A stretch of DNA of 64,000 nt, from positions 1,550,001 to 1,614,000 of the forward strand of contig NZ_CP019511.1 in the NCBI RefSeq assembly GCF_002002925.1, given 5' to 3'. The DNA comes from Sphingomonas sp. LM7. GTDB taxonomy: Bacteria > Pseudomonadota > Alphaproteobacteria > Sphingomonadales > Sphingomonadaceae. How positions within the stretch are numbered: position 1 is the first letter of the stretch; every line of letters begins with the position of its first letter. Both the position numbers and the translations under genes were made by a program. The notes below the pieces were generated by a model, which did not search any database, was not told where the DNA came from, and worked only from the letters and a program-made list of their open reading frames with translations. This document shows, piece after piece, positions 9,485-18,305 of this stretch.

Positions 9485-9880
9485 ATGCTGAACAGGCGCG
9501 ATTTCGGCCGAGGCATGGCCGCGAGTGTTGGTGCAGTGACGATCCTATCCCCCGAGGCAGCTCTAGGTGCTTCGGCACCGATGGCGAGCCTGAACGTCCT
9601 GTACCCGAGCAAGGAGGGCGCGCGCTTCGATCTCGCTTACTATCGCGCCACCCACATCCCGCTGGCGATGAAAGTCATGGGTGCCGCCAATGTCATCCTG
9701 ATCGAGGGCGTGGCGATGGGCAGTGCCCCACCCGCCTATGTGATGATCGCGCATTTCCAGTTCGCCTCGCCCGAAGCGTTGCGGGCCGGGCTGGCCAATC
9801 CGGCAATCGCCGATGTGCGGGCCGACATCGCCAAGTTCACCGACATCAAGCCGACGGTAATGCAGGGAAGATCGGCATAG
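9485..9880 (+). CDS. EthD-domain protein with twin-arginine signal
   Basis: A 131-residue protein. The N-terminus has a twin-arginine motif (NRRDFGRG) and a hydrophobic stretch, suggesting Tat export. The mature part is an EthD-type dimeric alpha+beta barrel (MASLNVLYPSKEGARFDLAYYRATHIPLA, with the conserved Tyr-x3-His). Function in this context is unknown. The ATG at 9485 is preceded by AAGGAG; a GTG at 9482 is in the same frame. It follows the glycoside hydrolase by 19 bp and is likely the last gene of the fucD operon. Confidence 0.75.
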   Translation: MLNRRDFGRGMAASVGAVTILSPEAALGASAPMASLNVLYPSKEGARFDLAYYRATHIPLAMKVMGAANVILIEGVAMGSAPPAYVMIAHFQFASPEALRAGLANPAIADVRADIAKFTDIKPTVMQGRSA

Positions 9881-9896
9881 CGGCCGAGAACGCAGC

Positions 9897-10520
9897 TTAC
9901 TCCGGCGCGTCGAACGCGAAGCTGTGTGCCTCCCCGGCCAGCGTCACGGTCACCACCAGGCCGCGTTCGCGTTTGTTGCGGAACTTGATCTTCTCGCTGA
10001 CCAGCTGGCCCGCGACGACCGCGCCCGGCGCGATCGTGCCGTCCGTGAGGATGCCGGCCCGTAACGCCGCCACCTGCGCCTCGGCGGCGGGATCGGGCTT
10101 TGCCTTGCGCTTGCGGCTGCCCTGCGCGACCGCGGTGCCCATGCTGCCGGTATAGCCGCCGACGTCGCGCTGGCCGGCATTATTGGTGCCGATCGCCGGG
10201 GCCTCGACCACGCCGGCAACCGCGCCGCGGGTTTCACCGCCTTCCCCGCGGACATCGGCGATCAGCGCGCCGAGCGGGCGGATCGGCACGGGTTCGCCGG
10301 CAGCAGTCGCAATCCTCACCGATGCGGGTCCGAACGGCGCCGGGGCTTGAGTGCGGTTCTGCGCAGCGATGCGGAGCACCAGCCGTCCGTGGGACAGCGC
10401 AGGATCGGCGCTGACGATTACCGTGCCGGCGGTCTTGGCCGACGTGATGCCCGCCTGGATGTCCTGCGCCGCGGCGGGAACGCTCGCTAGCATCAAGGGG
10501 AGGAGAATACGCAGCTTCAT
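9897..10520 (-). CDS. Secreted protein of unknown function, last gene of the halogenase operon
   Basis: A 207-residue protein with an N-terminal signal peptide ([19 protein letters not shown]). The mature protein has an immunoglobulin-like feel: alternating hydrophobic strands ([24 protein letters not shown]) and a closing strand [16 protein letters not shown], with a low-complexity glycine/alanine region in the middle. I do not recognise the family. The start overlaps the stop of the upstream halogenase by 4 bp, so it is co-translated with it and probably works in the same outer-membrane or periplasmic process. Confidence 0.75.
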   Translation of the reverse strand: MKLRILLPLMLASVPAAAQDIQAGITSAKTAGTVIVSADPALSHGRLVLRIAAQNRTQAPAPFGPASVRIATAAGEPVPIRPLGALIADVRGEGGETRGAVAGVVEAPAIGTNNAGQRDVGGYTGSMGTAVAQGSRKRKAKPDPAAEAQVAALRAGILTDGTIAPGAVVAGQLVSEKIKFRNKRERGLVVTVTLAGEAHSFAFDAPE

Positions 10521-12055
10521 AGGGCCTCCTGGAATGCGAGCGGCATCGTCGTGCGCGGGGCGGCGCGGCAATGCCGGTCGATATATTGCTGGTGGCTGGG
10601 CATGCGGTCGGCAGTCTGGTCGATCACCTGGCGCATGCCGGCGAGGATCGCGGCGAGTTCCTGCGGCGGGACGGTGTCGGCGAGCGGATCGTGCGCGGCG
10701 GGGTGCACCCCCTGCCCCAGCAGCACCGCAAGCCAGCTCGGCGGGTGGAAGAGATCATATTGGCGCTCGATCAGCCGGCCATTGGCACGGAACATCGCCA
10801 TCTTCTCCGCGAGCGTGTCCGGGATCGGCATGGCTCGGCACTGGCGCCAGAACGGCTCTTCGCGCGCGTTGGCATGGTAGTGGAGGACCAGGAAATCGCG
10901 GATCGATTCCATCTCCGCGTCGACGAGGCGGTTATACTCGGTCGCGAGCAGCGGATCGAAATTACGATCGGGGAACCACGATAGCAGCTTGGAGATCCCC
11001 GTCTGGATCAAGTGGATGCTGGTCGACTCCAGCGGCTCGAGAAAGCCCGAGGCGAGGCCGAGCGCGACGACGTTGCGGTTCCACGCCTTTCGGCGGCGGC
11101 CGGTGGTGAAGCGCAGCATGCGCGGATCGGCTTCGGGAGCGCCGTCGAGGCTGGCGAGCAAATCGGCATGGACCTCGTCATCCGCGATCGCGCCGCTGCA
11201 ATAGACTTGGCCGTTGCCGGTGCGGTGCTGAAGCGGGATGCGCCATTGCCAGCCGGCCTTGCGGGCGGTGGAGCGGGTGTAGGGCTCGGGGTCGGCGACG
11301 CGGGTGCAGGGGACCGCCAACGCGCGGTCGCAGGGCAACCATTGGGTCCAGTCGTCATAGCCGGTGCCCAGCGCTTCGGTGATCAGGCCGCGAAAGCCGG
11401 TGCAGTCCAGAAATAGATCGGCTTCGAGGCTGCGGCCGTCGGCGAGAGTAAGGCGCTCGACGAACCCGTTCTCCGGGCGGAGGATCACCTCGGCGATCTT
11501 GCCTTCGAGGCGCGCGACGCCCCGGCTCTCCGCCAAGCTGCGGAGATACCGGGCGTAGAGCGCGGCATCGAAATGATAGGCGTAGGACCAGGTCGAGAAG
11601 ACGCGGGGCGATTGCGGCGTAGGGATCTCGAACTTGCCGCGATAGGCCGCCTGGTGATTGAGCGACCAGGCATCGAGCGGGAGCGAGTTGCCGAGCGCCC
11701 GGGCACGCAGCCATTGCTGATGGAAGGGCGCGAAGCCGAAATCGTCGCCGTAGCGGCCGAAGGGGTGGAAGTAGCGCTCGCCTTCACGCAGCCAGCCGAC
11801 GAATTCGATGCCGAGCTTGAACGTCCCCTGCGTCTCGCGGACGAAGTCGCGCTCGTCGATGCCGAGCAGCTTGTTGAAAAGCTGGATCGTTGGGATCGTC
11901 GCCTCGCCGACCCCGACGGTGCCGATCTCGTCGGATTCGACCAGCGTGATGCGGCATTGGTGCGGCTTGAACGCCGCCGAGAGCGCCGCCGCCGCCATCC
12001 ACCCCGCGGTGCCGCCACCGGCAATCAGGATCGAGCGGATCGGATCGGCGCTCAC
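10517..12055 (-). CDS. Flavin-dependent tryptophan halogenase family protein (paralogue 2)
   Basis: A 512-residue flavoprotein. The FAD-binding GGGTAGW is near residues 13-19, the catalytic lysine of tryptophan halogenases is at Lys80 ([11 protein letters not shown]), the family signature WQWRIP is present, and the active-site strand reads [10 protein letters not shown]. These match PrnA/RebH-type enzymes, which chlorinate or brominate using reduced FAD and oxygen. The GTG start at 12055 overlaps the stop of the upstream paralogue (GTGA). Its substrate is unknown; no flavin reductase gene is nearby. Members of this group beside TonB receptors may not use free tryptophan. Confidence 0.86.
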   Translation of the reverse strand: MSADPIRSILIAGGGTAGWMAAAALSAAFKPHQCRITLVESDEIGTVGVGEATIPTIQLFNKLLGIDERDFVRETQGTFKLGIEFVGWLREGERYFHPFGRYGDDFGFAPFHQQWLRARALGNSLPLDAWSLNHQAAYRGKFEIPTPQSPRVFSTWSYAYHFDAALYARYLRSLAESRGVARLEGKIAEVILRPENGFVERLTLADGRSLEADLFLDCTGFRGLITEALGTGYDDWTQWLPCDRALAVPCTRVADPEPYTRSTARKAGWQWRIPLQHRTGNGQVYCSGAIADDEVHADLLASLDGAPEADPRMLRFTTGRRRKAWNRNVVALGLASGFLEPLESTSIHLIQTGISKLLSWFPDRNFDPLLATEYNRLVDAEMESIRDFLVLHYHANAREEPFWRQCRAMPIPDTLAEKMAMFRANGRLIERQYDLFHPPSWLAVLLGQGVHPAAHDPLADTVPPQELAAILAGMRQVIDQTADRMPSHQQYIDRHCRAAPRTTMPLAFQEAL

Positions 12056-13563
12056 GCCGCCTCGGCCGGACAGCAGCGCTGGATGAACACTTCGTGCGGG
12101 GGCATCGCCTCGGCGGCGCGGACGAGCAGCCGGCGGCGCTGGGCCAGCCCGGCGCGCAGCTTCTCGGAGTCGATCCGGTCGACCAGCGGATCGTAGCGAT
12201 CGGGCAGGAAGCCATTGCCCGCGAAGATCGCGACCCAGCTCGGTTCCTGATAGGATTCCTCGGCAAGCAACGGCACCCGGCCGGCGGCGCGGAACGTCTC
12301 GATCTTGTGCGCGAGCGTGTCGGGCAGTTCCATCGTCCGGCAATAGTCCCAGAGCGGAGCATCCTCGCGGCGCGTGAGGCAGTAATGCAGGATCAGGAAG
12401 TCGCGGATCCGCTCGAACTCGCTCGTCGTGACGCGGTTATATTCATCGGCGATGCGCGGGTCCCAGTTGCGATCGGGGAAATAATCGATCAGCCGCGCAA
12501 TCGCGGTCTGGATCAGCTGGATGCTGGTCGATTCGAGCGGCTCCATGAACCCGCCGGCGAGCCCGATAGCCACGCAATTGCCGTTCCAGAATTTGCGGCG
12601 GCGGCCGGTGGTGAAGCGTAGCACGCGCGGATCGGCGAGGAGCTTGCCCTGGACATTGGCGGTGAACAGATCGCGGGCGCGCGCGTCATCGGTGAAGCGC
12701 GTCGAATAGACATAGCCGTTGCCCATGCGGTGCTGGAGTGGGATGCGCCATTGCCAGCCGGCTTCGCGCGCGGTGGAGAGCGTGTACGGCGCCGGCGGGC
12801 CCACCGGCGCGCTGGGGGCGACGACTGCGCTGTCGCACGGGAGCCAGTGGCGCCAGTCCTCATATCCGGTGCCGAGCGTTTCCTCGATCAGCAGCCCGCG
12901 GAAGCCCGAGCAATCGATGAAAAGGTCCGCCGCATGGCGTTGTCCGTCGGCGGTGAGCACCGCGGCGATGCGGCCGGTTTCGCCTTCGAGCTCGGCATTC
13001 ACCACCCTCCCCTCGACCCGTCGGATGCCGCGCTGCTCGCAATAGGTCCGCAGGAAGCGGGCATACAGGATAGCGTCGAAGTGGAAGGCGTAGCGATAGA
13101 ACGAGGTCTGGCTCGCCGGATCGGGCGACGGCGGCGCGAAGCGGCCGCGGCGGGCCATCGCCGAGGGCAGGCTGTATTCGTCGATCGGAGTGGAGTCGCC
13201 CTCGCCACGCAGCTTGAGCCAGTGATGGTGCGGGGCGATGCCTTCGATCGCGTCGCCATAATCGCCAAAGCCGTGGAAATGGGTGTTGCCGATGCTGCCC
13301 CAGTCGCGGAACTCGATGCCGAGCTTGAAGCTGCCCTGCGTCGCCTTGACGAATTCGCGCTCGTCGATGCCGAGCAGGCCGTTGAGATGCTGCATCAGCG
13401 GGACGGTCGCCTCACCGACGCCGACGGTGCCGATCTCTTCGGACTCGATCAGGGTGATGCTGCAGCGCTTGGGATCGAGGAAGCGCGAGAGCACGGCCGC
13501 GCTGATCCAGCCGGCGGTGCCGCCGCCGACGATGATGATGGATCGGATGACCGTATCGGACAT
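12052..13563 (-). CDS. Flavin-dependent tryptophan halogenase family protein (paralogue 1)
   Basis: A 503-residue paralogue of the next gene with the same architecture: GGGTAGW at 13-19, GVGEATVP at about 48-55, catalytic Lys80 ([10 protein letters not shown]), WQWRIP at 270-275, and [11 protein letters not shown] near residue 360. All key residues of an active flavin-dependent halogenase are kept. It begins 81 bp after the TonB-receptor stop, with a hairpin in between that could reduce read-through. In sphingomonads and Caulobacter, genes of this family recur behind TonB-dependent receptors in polysaccharide loci, but their role there is not established. Confidence 0.87.
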   Translation of the reverse strand: MSDTVIRSIIIVGGGTAGWISAAVLSRFLDPKRCSITLIESEEIGTVGVGEATVPLMQHLNGLLGIDEREFVKATQGSFKLGIEFRDWGSIGNTHFHGFGDYGDAIEGIAPHHHWLKLRGEGDSTPIDEYSLPSAMARRGRFAPPSPDPASQTSFYRYAFHFDAILYARFLRTYCEQRGIRRVEGRVVNAELEGETGRIAAVLTADGQRHAADLFIDCSGFRGLLIEETLGTGYEDWRHWLPCDSAVVAPSAPVGPPAPYTLSTAREAGWQWRIPLQHRMGNGYVYSTRFTDDARARDLFTANVQGKLLADPRVLRFTTGRRRKFWNGNCVAIGLAGGFMEPLESTSIQLIQTAIARLIDYFPDRNWDPRIADEYNRVTTSEFERIRDFLILHYCLTRREDAPLWDYCRTMELPDTLAHKIETFRAAGRVPLLAEESYQEPSWVAIFAGNGFLPDRYDPLVDRIDSEKLRAGLAQRRRLLVRAAEAMPPHEVFIQRCCPAEAA

Positions 13564-13606
13564 GAACGCCCCGAGGTTAGGCGCGAAGGAAACCGGAAGA
13601 AAGAGT

Positions 13607-13632
13607 GGCGGCGTCCCCGAGGGAACGCCGCC
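13607..13632 (-). terminator. Intercistronic hairpin between TonB receptor and halogenases
   Basis: An 11-bp arm GGCGGCGTCCC pairs with GGAACGCCGCC with one mismatch around a short loop. On the minus strand it is followed by a pyrimidine-rich tract with CTTTCTT. It could act as a partial terminator or an mRNA-stabilising stem that lets the receptor be made in excess over the halogenases. Confidence 0.55.
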
Positions 13633-13644
13633 TAGTTTCTGGGA

Positions 13645-16600
13645 TCAGAAACTGGCCCGGATAATACCGGCGATGCGCCTGTCGGTATCCGTCCAGCTGT
13701 AGCGCGGATGGAGGACCGCACCTCCGACATCCAGGAACGTGCGCGTGTTGAGCAGATTGGTCGCCTGCACGCCGATCTTGATGTTGTTCGTGACGTTGAA
13801 GAGGATCGAGCCGTCGAGCTGGCCATAATCCTCCGACCATACCGGCGCGTTGAGGTTCGCTGCCGAGGTGGTCAGCAGATATTCGGAGCGCCAGTTATAG
13901 GCGAGCCGGGCCGAGACGCCGTATTTCTCGTAGATCGCCGCGACGTTGTAGCTCCATTTCGACATGCCCTCGAGCGGCAGCGTGGTGTCGTTGGCGTTGC
14001 CGATCTGGTTGGGATCGAGCGTGTTGATCGGCTGGTTGGCGCCGCCGGTGCTGTCGACGTAGGTCAGATTGCCCTGGAAGCCGAACCCGCCCAGCGCGCC
14101 GGGCAGCATGTCGAAGAACTGGGTGTAGGCAAGCTCGAAGCCCTTGATCTTGCCCTTCTCGCCATTGACTGCGCGAGTGACGTTGAAGGTCAGTTCCTGG
14201 CCGTTGTTGGTATAGGTTTCGTTGGAATTGCCCGAGATGATGTAGTTGCGGATATCCTTGTAAAAGGCCGCGAAGGTGATGCTGTTCGAGCGGCCGAAAT
14301 AATATTCGGCGCTGAAGTCGAACTGGTCCGACTTGGTCGGCTTCAGGTACGGATTGCCCGCCTGGCCGGTCAGGCCGAGCGGCTGCGGCAGCAGCACCGG
14401 CAGGACCGGATCCAGCGTGAAGCTCAACGAGGCATAGGGCCGCAGCTGCGAAAAATTGGGGCGCACCATCGCGCGGCCGGCAGCGAAGCGCAGCTGGAGA
14501 TCGTCGGTCACCTTGAACCGCAGATTGAGAGTCGGCAGCACGTCGGTATAAATGTTCTGATAGGTCGCGTTCGACAGCCGCCCGCCCGCACCGTTGTTCG
14601 AGAACGCCAGCGCGGAAGTAAGCGCCGAACAGGCCGGCGCCGTAGGCGTGAGCGTGCAATTCGACGTGATCGTGCCGACGCTCAGATAGCCGGTGGCCTC
14701 ATTTTTGGTACGAACGACGCGGACGCCGATGTTGCCGTCGACGATACCGGCGCCGAAGCGCAGCATGCCATAGCCGGCGAGCGTCTTCTCGTTCTGGGTC
14801 GCGACGCCGCCGAGGACGTTGTCCGATCCCGGATTGGCGGCATCGAAGCTGTTGTCGGTCAGCGGCGACCAGCCCCAGCCCGCGGTCTGGGTGGAGCGCA
14901 GATATTCATATGCCTTGGTGTTGCCGTTGGCGAGCAGGTCTACGGTCGGGAACCAGCCCACGCCCGGTACCGCAACGCTGCCGCGGAAGAAGTCATCATA
15001 ATTATATTGTTCGGTCTGTTGCGGCAGCCCGGAATTGGCCGGCGATCCGGTCTGGTTGAGATAGACGGGATTCCCGCCCGCCATCCAATACTGCATCGAC
15101 AACAGGCCCCAATTATAGCCCGTCTGGCGCGTGACCGCCTCGCGATCGGTGGCGCGGACGCCGGCGCGGAACGACTTCAAGAAGCTGTTGTCGTCGAACT
15201 TATACTCGACATCGAGCCGTTCGGCCCATTCGCCGGCGGTGTTCTGTTCGAGATGGTCCATCGCCGCGGCCCACCAGTAATTATTCTGGGCGGCGAGCGA
15301 GGCGCCGTTCTCGCGCGTGGTCACGCTGGGCGTGTTGCCGCTTAGATTGAAGCTGATGTCCGGGCGACGCGGATCGAAGCCGGGATTGGATAGATCGGAA
15401 CCGGCGACACCGAATTCGGTGAACGCAGTGAAGCTGACCACGTCCGACGTCGAGTGGATGCGCTGGACGTCGGCGCTGATCGCCCAGCGGTCGCCGGGGG
15501 TCCATTTCCAGTTGATCGAATAGTCGCGCGTGACCTTGTGCGATTCACCGTAGCGGGTGTCGAGGTCCATGTTGGCGTTGCGATAGGTGCCGGCCTGGAG
15601 CACGCCGTCGCTGTTGACCTGATAGGTGCTGTCGTAATCCGGCAGCTGGTAGACGCCCTCGGCATGCTCGACGTCCTTGGGATCGGCCGAGGAGATGAAG
15701 CCTTCGAAGGTGAAGGTCATGTCGGGTTCGGGACGCAGCTGGACCGAGCCGTTGAACGACGTGCGCTTCTGCTCCCAGTCGATCCGGCGCCAGCCGAGCG
15801 ACGAGGGGACGAGGATGTTCTGGAATGCCGCCGGAGCGCCGCTATTGGCGCGCACCGTATAGGTGCCGAGCTGGATGCTGTCGGTGCGGTTGCCGATATT
15901 GTTGATGCTGCCCGAGAGCAGGATACCGACTTCGCCGATGCCGACGTCCCAGCGATTGCTGTAGAGCGCGTTGCCCGACCAATAGCCCTTCTCGCGCATA
16001 TCGGCATAGTTGTAGTCGCCCGAGATCGCGAGGAGCTGGCCCTCCTGATCGAACGGCTTGCGCGTGCGCAGGTTGACGATGCCGCCCACGCCGCCTTCGA
16101 CCATCTCGGCCGACGGGTTCTTGTAGACGTCGACGCCGGCGAGGAGATCGGGCGAGACGTCCTCGAAGCTCAGCCCGCGGCCGTTGTTCGCCGAGAAGAT
16201 GTCGCGGCCATTGGTTTCGGAGCGGACCCAGGAAAGCCCGCGGATAAAGACGCCGCCGCCTTCCGCGGCGAGACGCGCGGGGTCGCGATTCTCGTTGGTG
16301 CGCTGCAGGGTGATGCCAGGGATGCGCTGGAGCGCTTCGGAGACAGAGCGGTCGGGCAGCGCGCCGATGTCCTGCGCCGTGATCGAGTCGACGATCTGAT
16401 CGGCGTTGCGCTTGATGTTGCGCGCGCTGGTGAGCGAGGCGCGAATGCCGGTGACGACGATCGTTTCCTGATCCTGCGTCTCCGCGGCGGGCGCATCGGC
16501 CTGGGCCTGGGTCTGGTCCTGCACGGGCGGAACGGCGGGCGGATCATCGGCGGCCAAGGCCGGCGCGATCCAGCCGGTGGCTATCAGCGCCAGCGTGGAA

Positions 16601-16659
16601 ACACCGCGGCGAATCGATAGTGCGCGCGATGCGCCGGGACCGGAACGAACCTCAGTCAT
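13645..16659 (-). CDS. TonB-dependent outer-membrane receptor (Xanthomonas/Caulobacter type)
   Basis: A 1004-residue receptor with a signal peptide ending at APALAADD, a plug domain starting at ETIVVTGIRASL (TonB-box-like segment just before), the plug text DQIVDSITAQDIGALPDRS, and a C-terminal beta-barrel that ends in a phenylalanine (RASF), as outer-membrane barrels do. The ATG at 16659 has GGAGGGGGAG upstream. It heads an operon with two halogenases and a secreted protein. It probably imports an oligosaccharide or a related ligand; the ligand cannot be read from sequence. A LacI-type operator lies 110 bp upstream. Confidence 0.9.
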   Translation of the reverse strand: MTEVRSGPGASRALSIRRGVSTLALIATGWIAPALAADDPPAVPPVQDQTQAQADAPAAETQDQETIVVTGIRASLTSARNIKRNADQIVDSITAQDIGALPDRSVSEALQRIPGITLQRTNENRDPARLAAEGGGVFIRGLSWVRSETNGRDIFSANNGRGLSFEDVSPDLLAGVDVYKNPSAEMVEGGVGGIVNLRTRKPFDQEGQLLAISGDYNYADMREKGYWSGNALYSNRWDVGIGEVGILLSGSINNIGNRTDSIQLGTYTVRANSGAPAAFQNILVPSSLGWRRIDWEQKRTSFNGSVQLRPEPDMTFTFEGFISSADPKDVEHAEGVYQLPDYDSTYQVNSDGVLQAGTYRNANMDLDTRYGESHKVTRDYSINWKWTPGDRWAISADVQRIHSTSDVVSFTAFTEFGVAGSDLSNPGFDPRRPDISFNLSGNTPSVTTRENGASLAAQNNYWWAAAMDHLEQNTAGEWAERLDVEYKFDDNSFLKSFRAGVRATDREAVTRQTGYNWGLLSMQYWMAGGNPVYLNQTGSPANSGLPQQTEQYNYDDFFRGSVAVPGVGWFPTVDLLANGNTKAYEYLRSTQTAGWGWSPLTDNSFDAANPGSDNVLGGVATQNEKTLAGYGMLRFGAGIVDGNIGVRVVRTKNEATGYLSVGTITSNCTLTPTAPACSALTSALAFSNNGAGGRLSNATYQNIYTDVLPTLNLRFKVTDDLQLRFAAGRAMVRPNFSQLRPYASLSFTLDPVLPVLLPQPLGLTGQAGNPYLKPTKSDQFDFSAEYYFGRSNSITFAAFYKDIRNYIISGNSNETYTNNGQELTFNVTRAVNGEKGKIKGFELAYTQFFDMLPGALGGFGFQGNLTYVDSTGGANQPINTLDPNQIGNANDTTLPLEGMSKWSYNVAAIYEKYGVSARLAYNWRSEYLLTTSAANLNAPVWSEDYGQLDGSILFNVTNNIKIGVQATNLLNTRTFLDVGGAVLHPRYSWTDTDRRIAGIIRASF

Positions 16660-16770
16660 CAAACTCCCCCTCCTCATCCGCGGAAAGGCGAGTTCGGCCG
16701 CATGCCGTGCCCTCGTCCCTTTGTCCGCACGCTCCCCGCCTCTGATCGGGCAGGGTCGCCGTCATGTTTA

Positions 16771-16781
16771 TTAGCGCTAAC
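16771..16781. promoter_or_regulatory. LacI-type operator upstream of the TonB receptor / halogenase operon
   Basis: The perfect palindrome TTAGCGCTAA, flanked so that it reads TTGTTAGCGCTAATAA on the minus strand, is close to the general operator of LacI/GalR regulators, with the central CG step. It sits in the 292-bp gap between the receptor and the dipeptidase gene. The window contains no LacI-family gene, so the regulator must be elsewhere. Confidence 0.65.
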
Positions 16782-16951
16782 AATTTTCACATACAAGTAC
16801 AGATTGCACTGGTGAGTATTTGATCGTCCTTACGCACGAGGCTCGCAGGACAGGTATTCCGGGGAGCTATGAGGCTGGCGTTCTCGGTGGGGTGTACTGG
16901 CGTCGCGGCCCGCGCCATGCTGGGGACTATTGTCTCAGCCGAGGTGCCCGA

Positions 16952-18136
16952 ATGAAGAAGCTCGTCCTGCTTGCCCTGCTCACCACCAGCGCCTGCGCCA
17001 CGCCGCATGCCGCAACCGGCGGCGGCGAAACACTCCACCAGCGGCTGCTGACGCTCGACACGCATCTCGACACGCCGGTCTATTTCAGCCGGCCCGGCTG
17101 GAGCTTCGGTGATCGGCACAAATATGAAGACGATCTGGTCCAGGTCGATCTCGGGCGGATGGACGAAGGCGACTTGGATGGCGGGTTCTTCGTCATCTAT
17201 ACGTCGCAAGGCCCGCTGACCGCCGAAGGCTATGCCGCGGCGAAGGCGTTCGCGCTCAACCGTTCGGACGAGATCCACGCGACCCTGGCCAAATTCCCCG
17301 ACCGGATCGGGCTGGCGACGCAGGCGAGCGACGCCGCGCGGCTCGACAAGGCCGGCAAGCGCTTCGGCTATATCAGCATCGAGAACAGCTATCCGATCGG
17401 CGAAGACCTTTCCCTGCTCGGCGAGTTCTACAAGCGCGGCGTGCGGATGGCGTCACCGGTGCATTTCCGCAACAATCAGTTCGCGGACTCGGCGACCGAC
17501 AAGCCGAAGTGGAACGGGTTGAGCCCGTTGGGCAAGCAATGGGTCGCCGAGATGAACCGGCTGGGGATGGTGCTGGATGCCAGCCATGCCTCGGACGACG
17601 TGCTCGACCAGATGATCGCATTGTCCAAGACGCCGGTGATCCTGTCGCATTCGGGCGCGAAGGGCATCTTCGATCATCCGCGCAACCTCGACGATGCGCG
17701 GATCCGCAAGCTGGCGGCGTCGGGCGGAGCGATCTGCGCCAATGCCGCCTATCTCAACACGATGCGATCGACTCCCGAGCGCAGCGCGCTTTCGGACCAG
17801 GCCGAGGAGATGGGCAAGCTATCTCCTGCCGAGCAGGCCGAACTGGTCCGGAAAATCCGCGCGCTCGACGCGACATCGCCGGTGCAGGACGCCGATTTCG
17901 AGACCTATATGCGGCTGGTGCTGCACCTGATCAAAGTCGCCGGAGTCGATCATGTCTGCTTCGGCGCAGACTGGGACGGCGGCGGCGGGGTCAAGGGCTT
18001 CGAGGATATCGACGCGCTGCCCAAGGTCACCGAACGGCTGGTCGCGGCCGGCTATTCGGCGGCGGACATCGAGAAGATGTGGAGCGGCAACGTGCTGCGG
18101 CTGCTGCGGACCGCGGAGGCGAAGAAGGGGCGGTAA
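16952..18136 (+). CDS. Membrane dipeptidase (peptidase M19), predicted lipoprotein
   Basis: A 394-residue protein of the renal-dipeptidase family. Zinc ligands are visible: His38 and Asp40 (DTHLDTP), a glutamate in SIENSYP, and histidines in LDASHASDD and ILSHSGAKG. The N-terminus is a lipoprotein signal with a cysteine at residue 15 (LLTTSAC), so it is probably anchored in a membrane facing the periplasm. The family cleaves dipeptides, including D-amino-acid-containing ones. The ATG at 16952 is chosen because the signal peptide begins there. It is transcribed away from the TonB receptor. Confidence 0.86.
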   Translation: MKKLVLLALLTTSACATPHAATGGGETLHQRLLTLDTHLDTPVYFSRPGWSFGDRHKYEDDLVQVDLGRMDEGDLDGGFFVIYTSQGPLTAEGYAAAKAFALNRSDEIHATLAKFPDRIGLATQASDAARLDKAGKRFGYISIENSYPIGEDLSLLGEFYKRGVRMASPVHFRNNQFADSATDKPKWNGLSPLGKQWVAEMNRLGMVLDASHASDDVLDQMIALSKTPVILSHSGAKGIFDHPRNLDDARIRKLAASGGAICANAAYLNTMRSTPERSALSDQAEEMGKLSPAEQAELVRKIRALDATSPVQDADFETYMRLVLHLIKVAGVDHVCFGADWDGGGGVKGFEDIDALPKVTERLVAAGYSAADIEKMWSGNVLRLLRTAEAKKGR

Positions 18137-18150
18137 TCACTCCCCTACTC

Positions 18151-18283
18151 GTCACCCCGGCCTTGTGCCGGGGTCTACCGGGCAGGAAATGGAAGGATTA
18201 GCGGTTTCGTGGCGAGCGTTTGCAAAAGCGCCGCCAATTTCTCGCTAGTGGCGCCGTGGACCCCGGCACAAGGCCGGGGTGAC
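18151..18283. repeat. REPIN-like pair of inverted palindromes (family A, copy 2)
   Basis: The left arm at 18151-18178 and right arm at 18256-18283 are nearly identical to the arms of the copy at 4050-4154 (left GTCACCCCGGCCTTG, right GGCCGGGGTGAC), while the spacer between them differs. It lies between the convergent dipeptidase and OMF genes. Confidence 0.85.
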
Positions 18284-18305
18284 GGTTGCGGGTGCAGGGT
18301 TGGGC

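Noticed and set aside
12056..12343. N-terminal extension of the second halogenase
   Set aside because: The extra residues are the shadow of the first halogenase; FAD motif spacing and the GTGA overlap fix the start at 12055.
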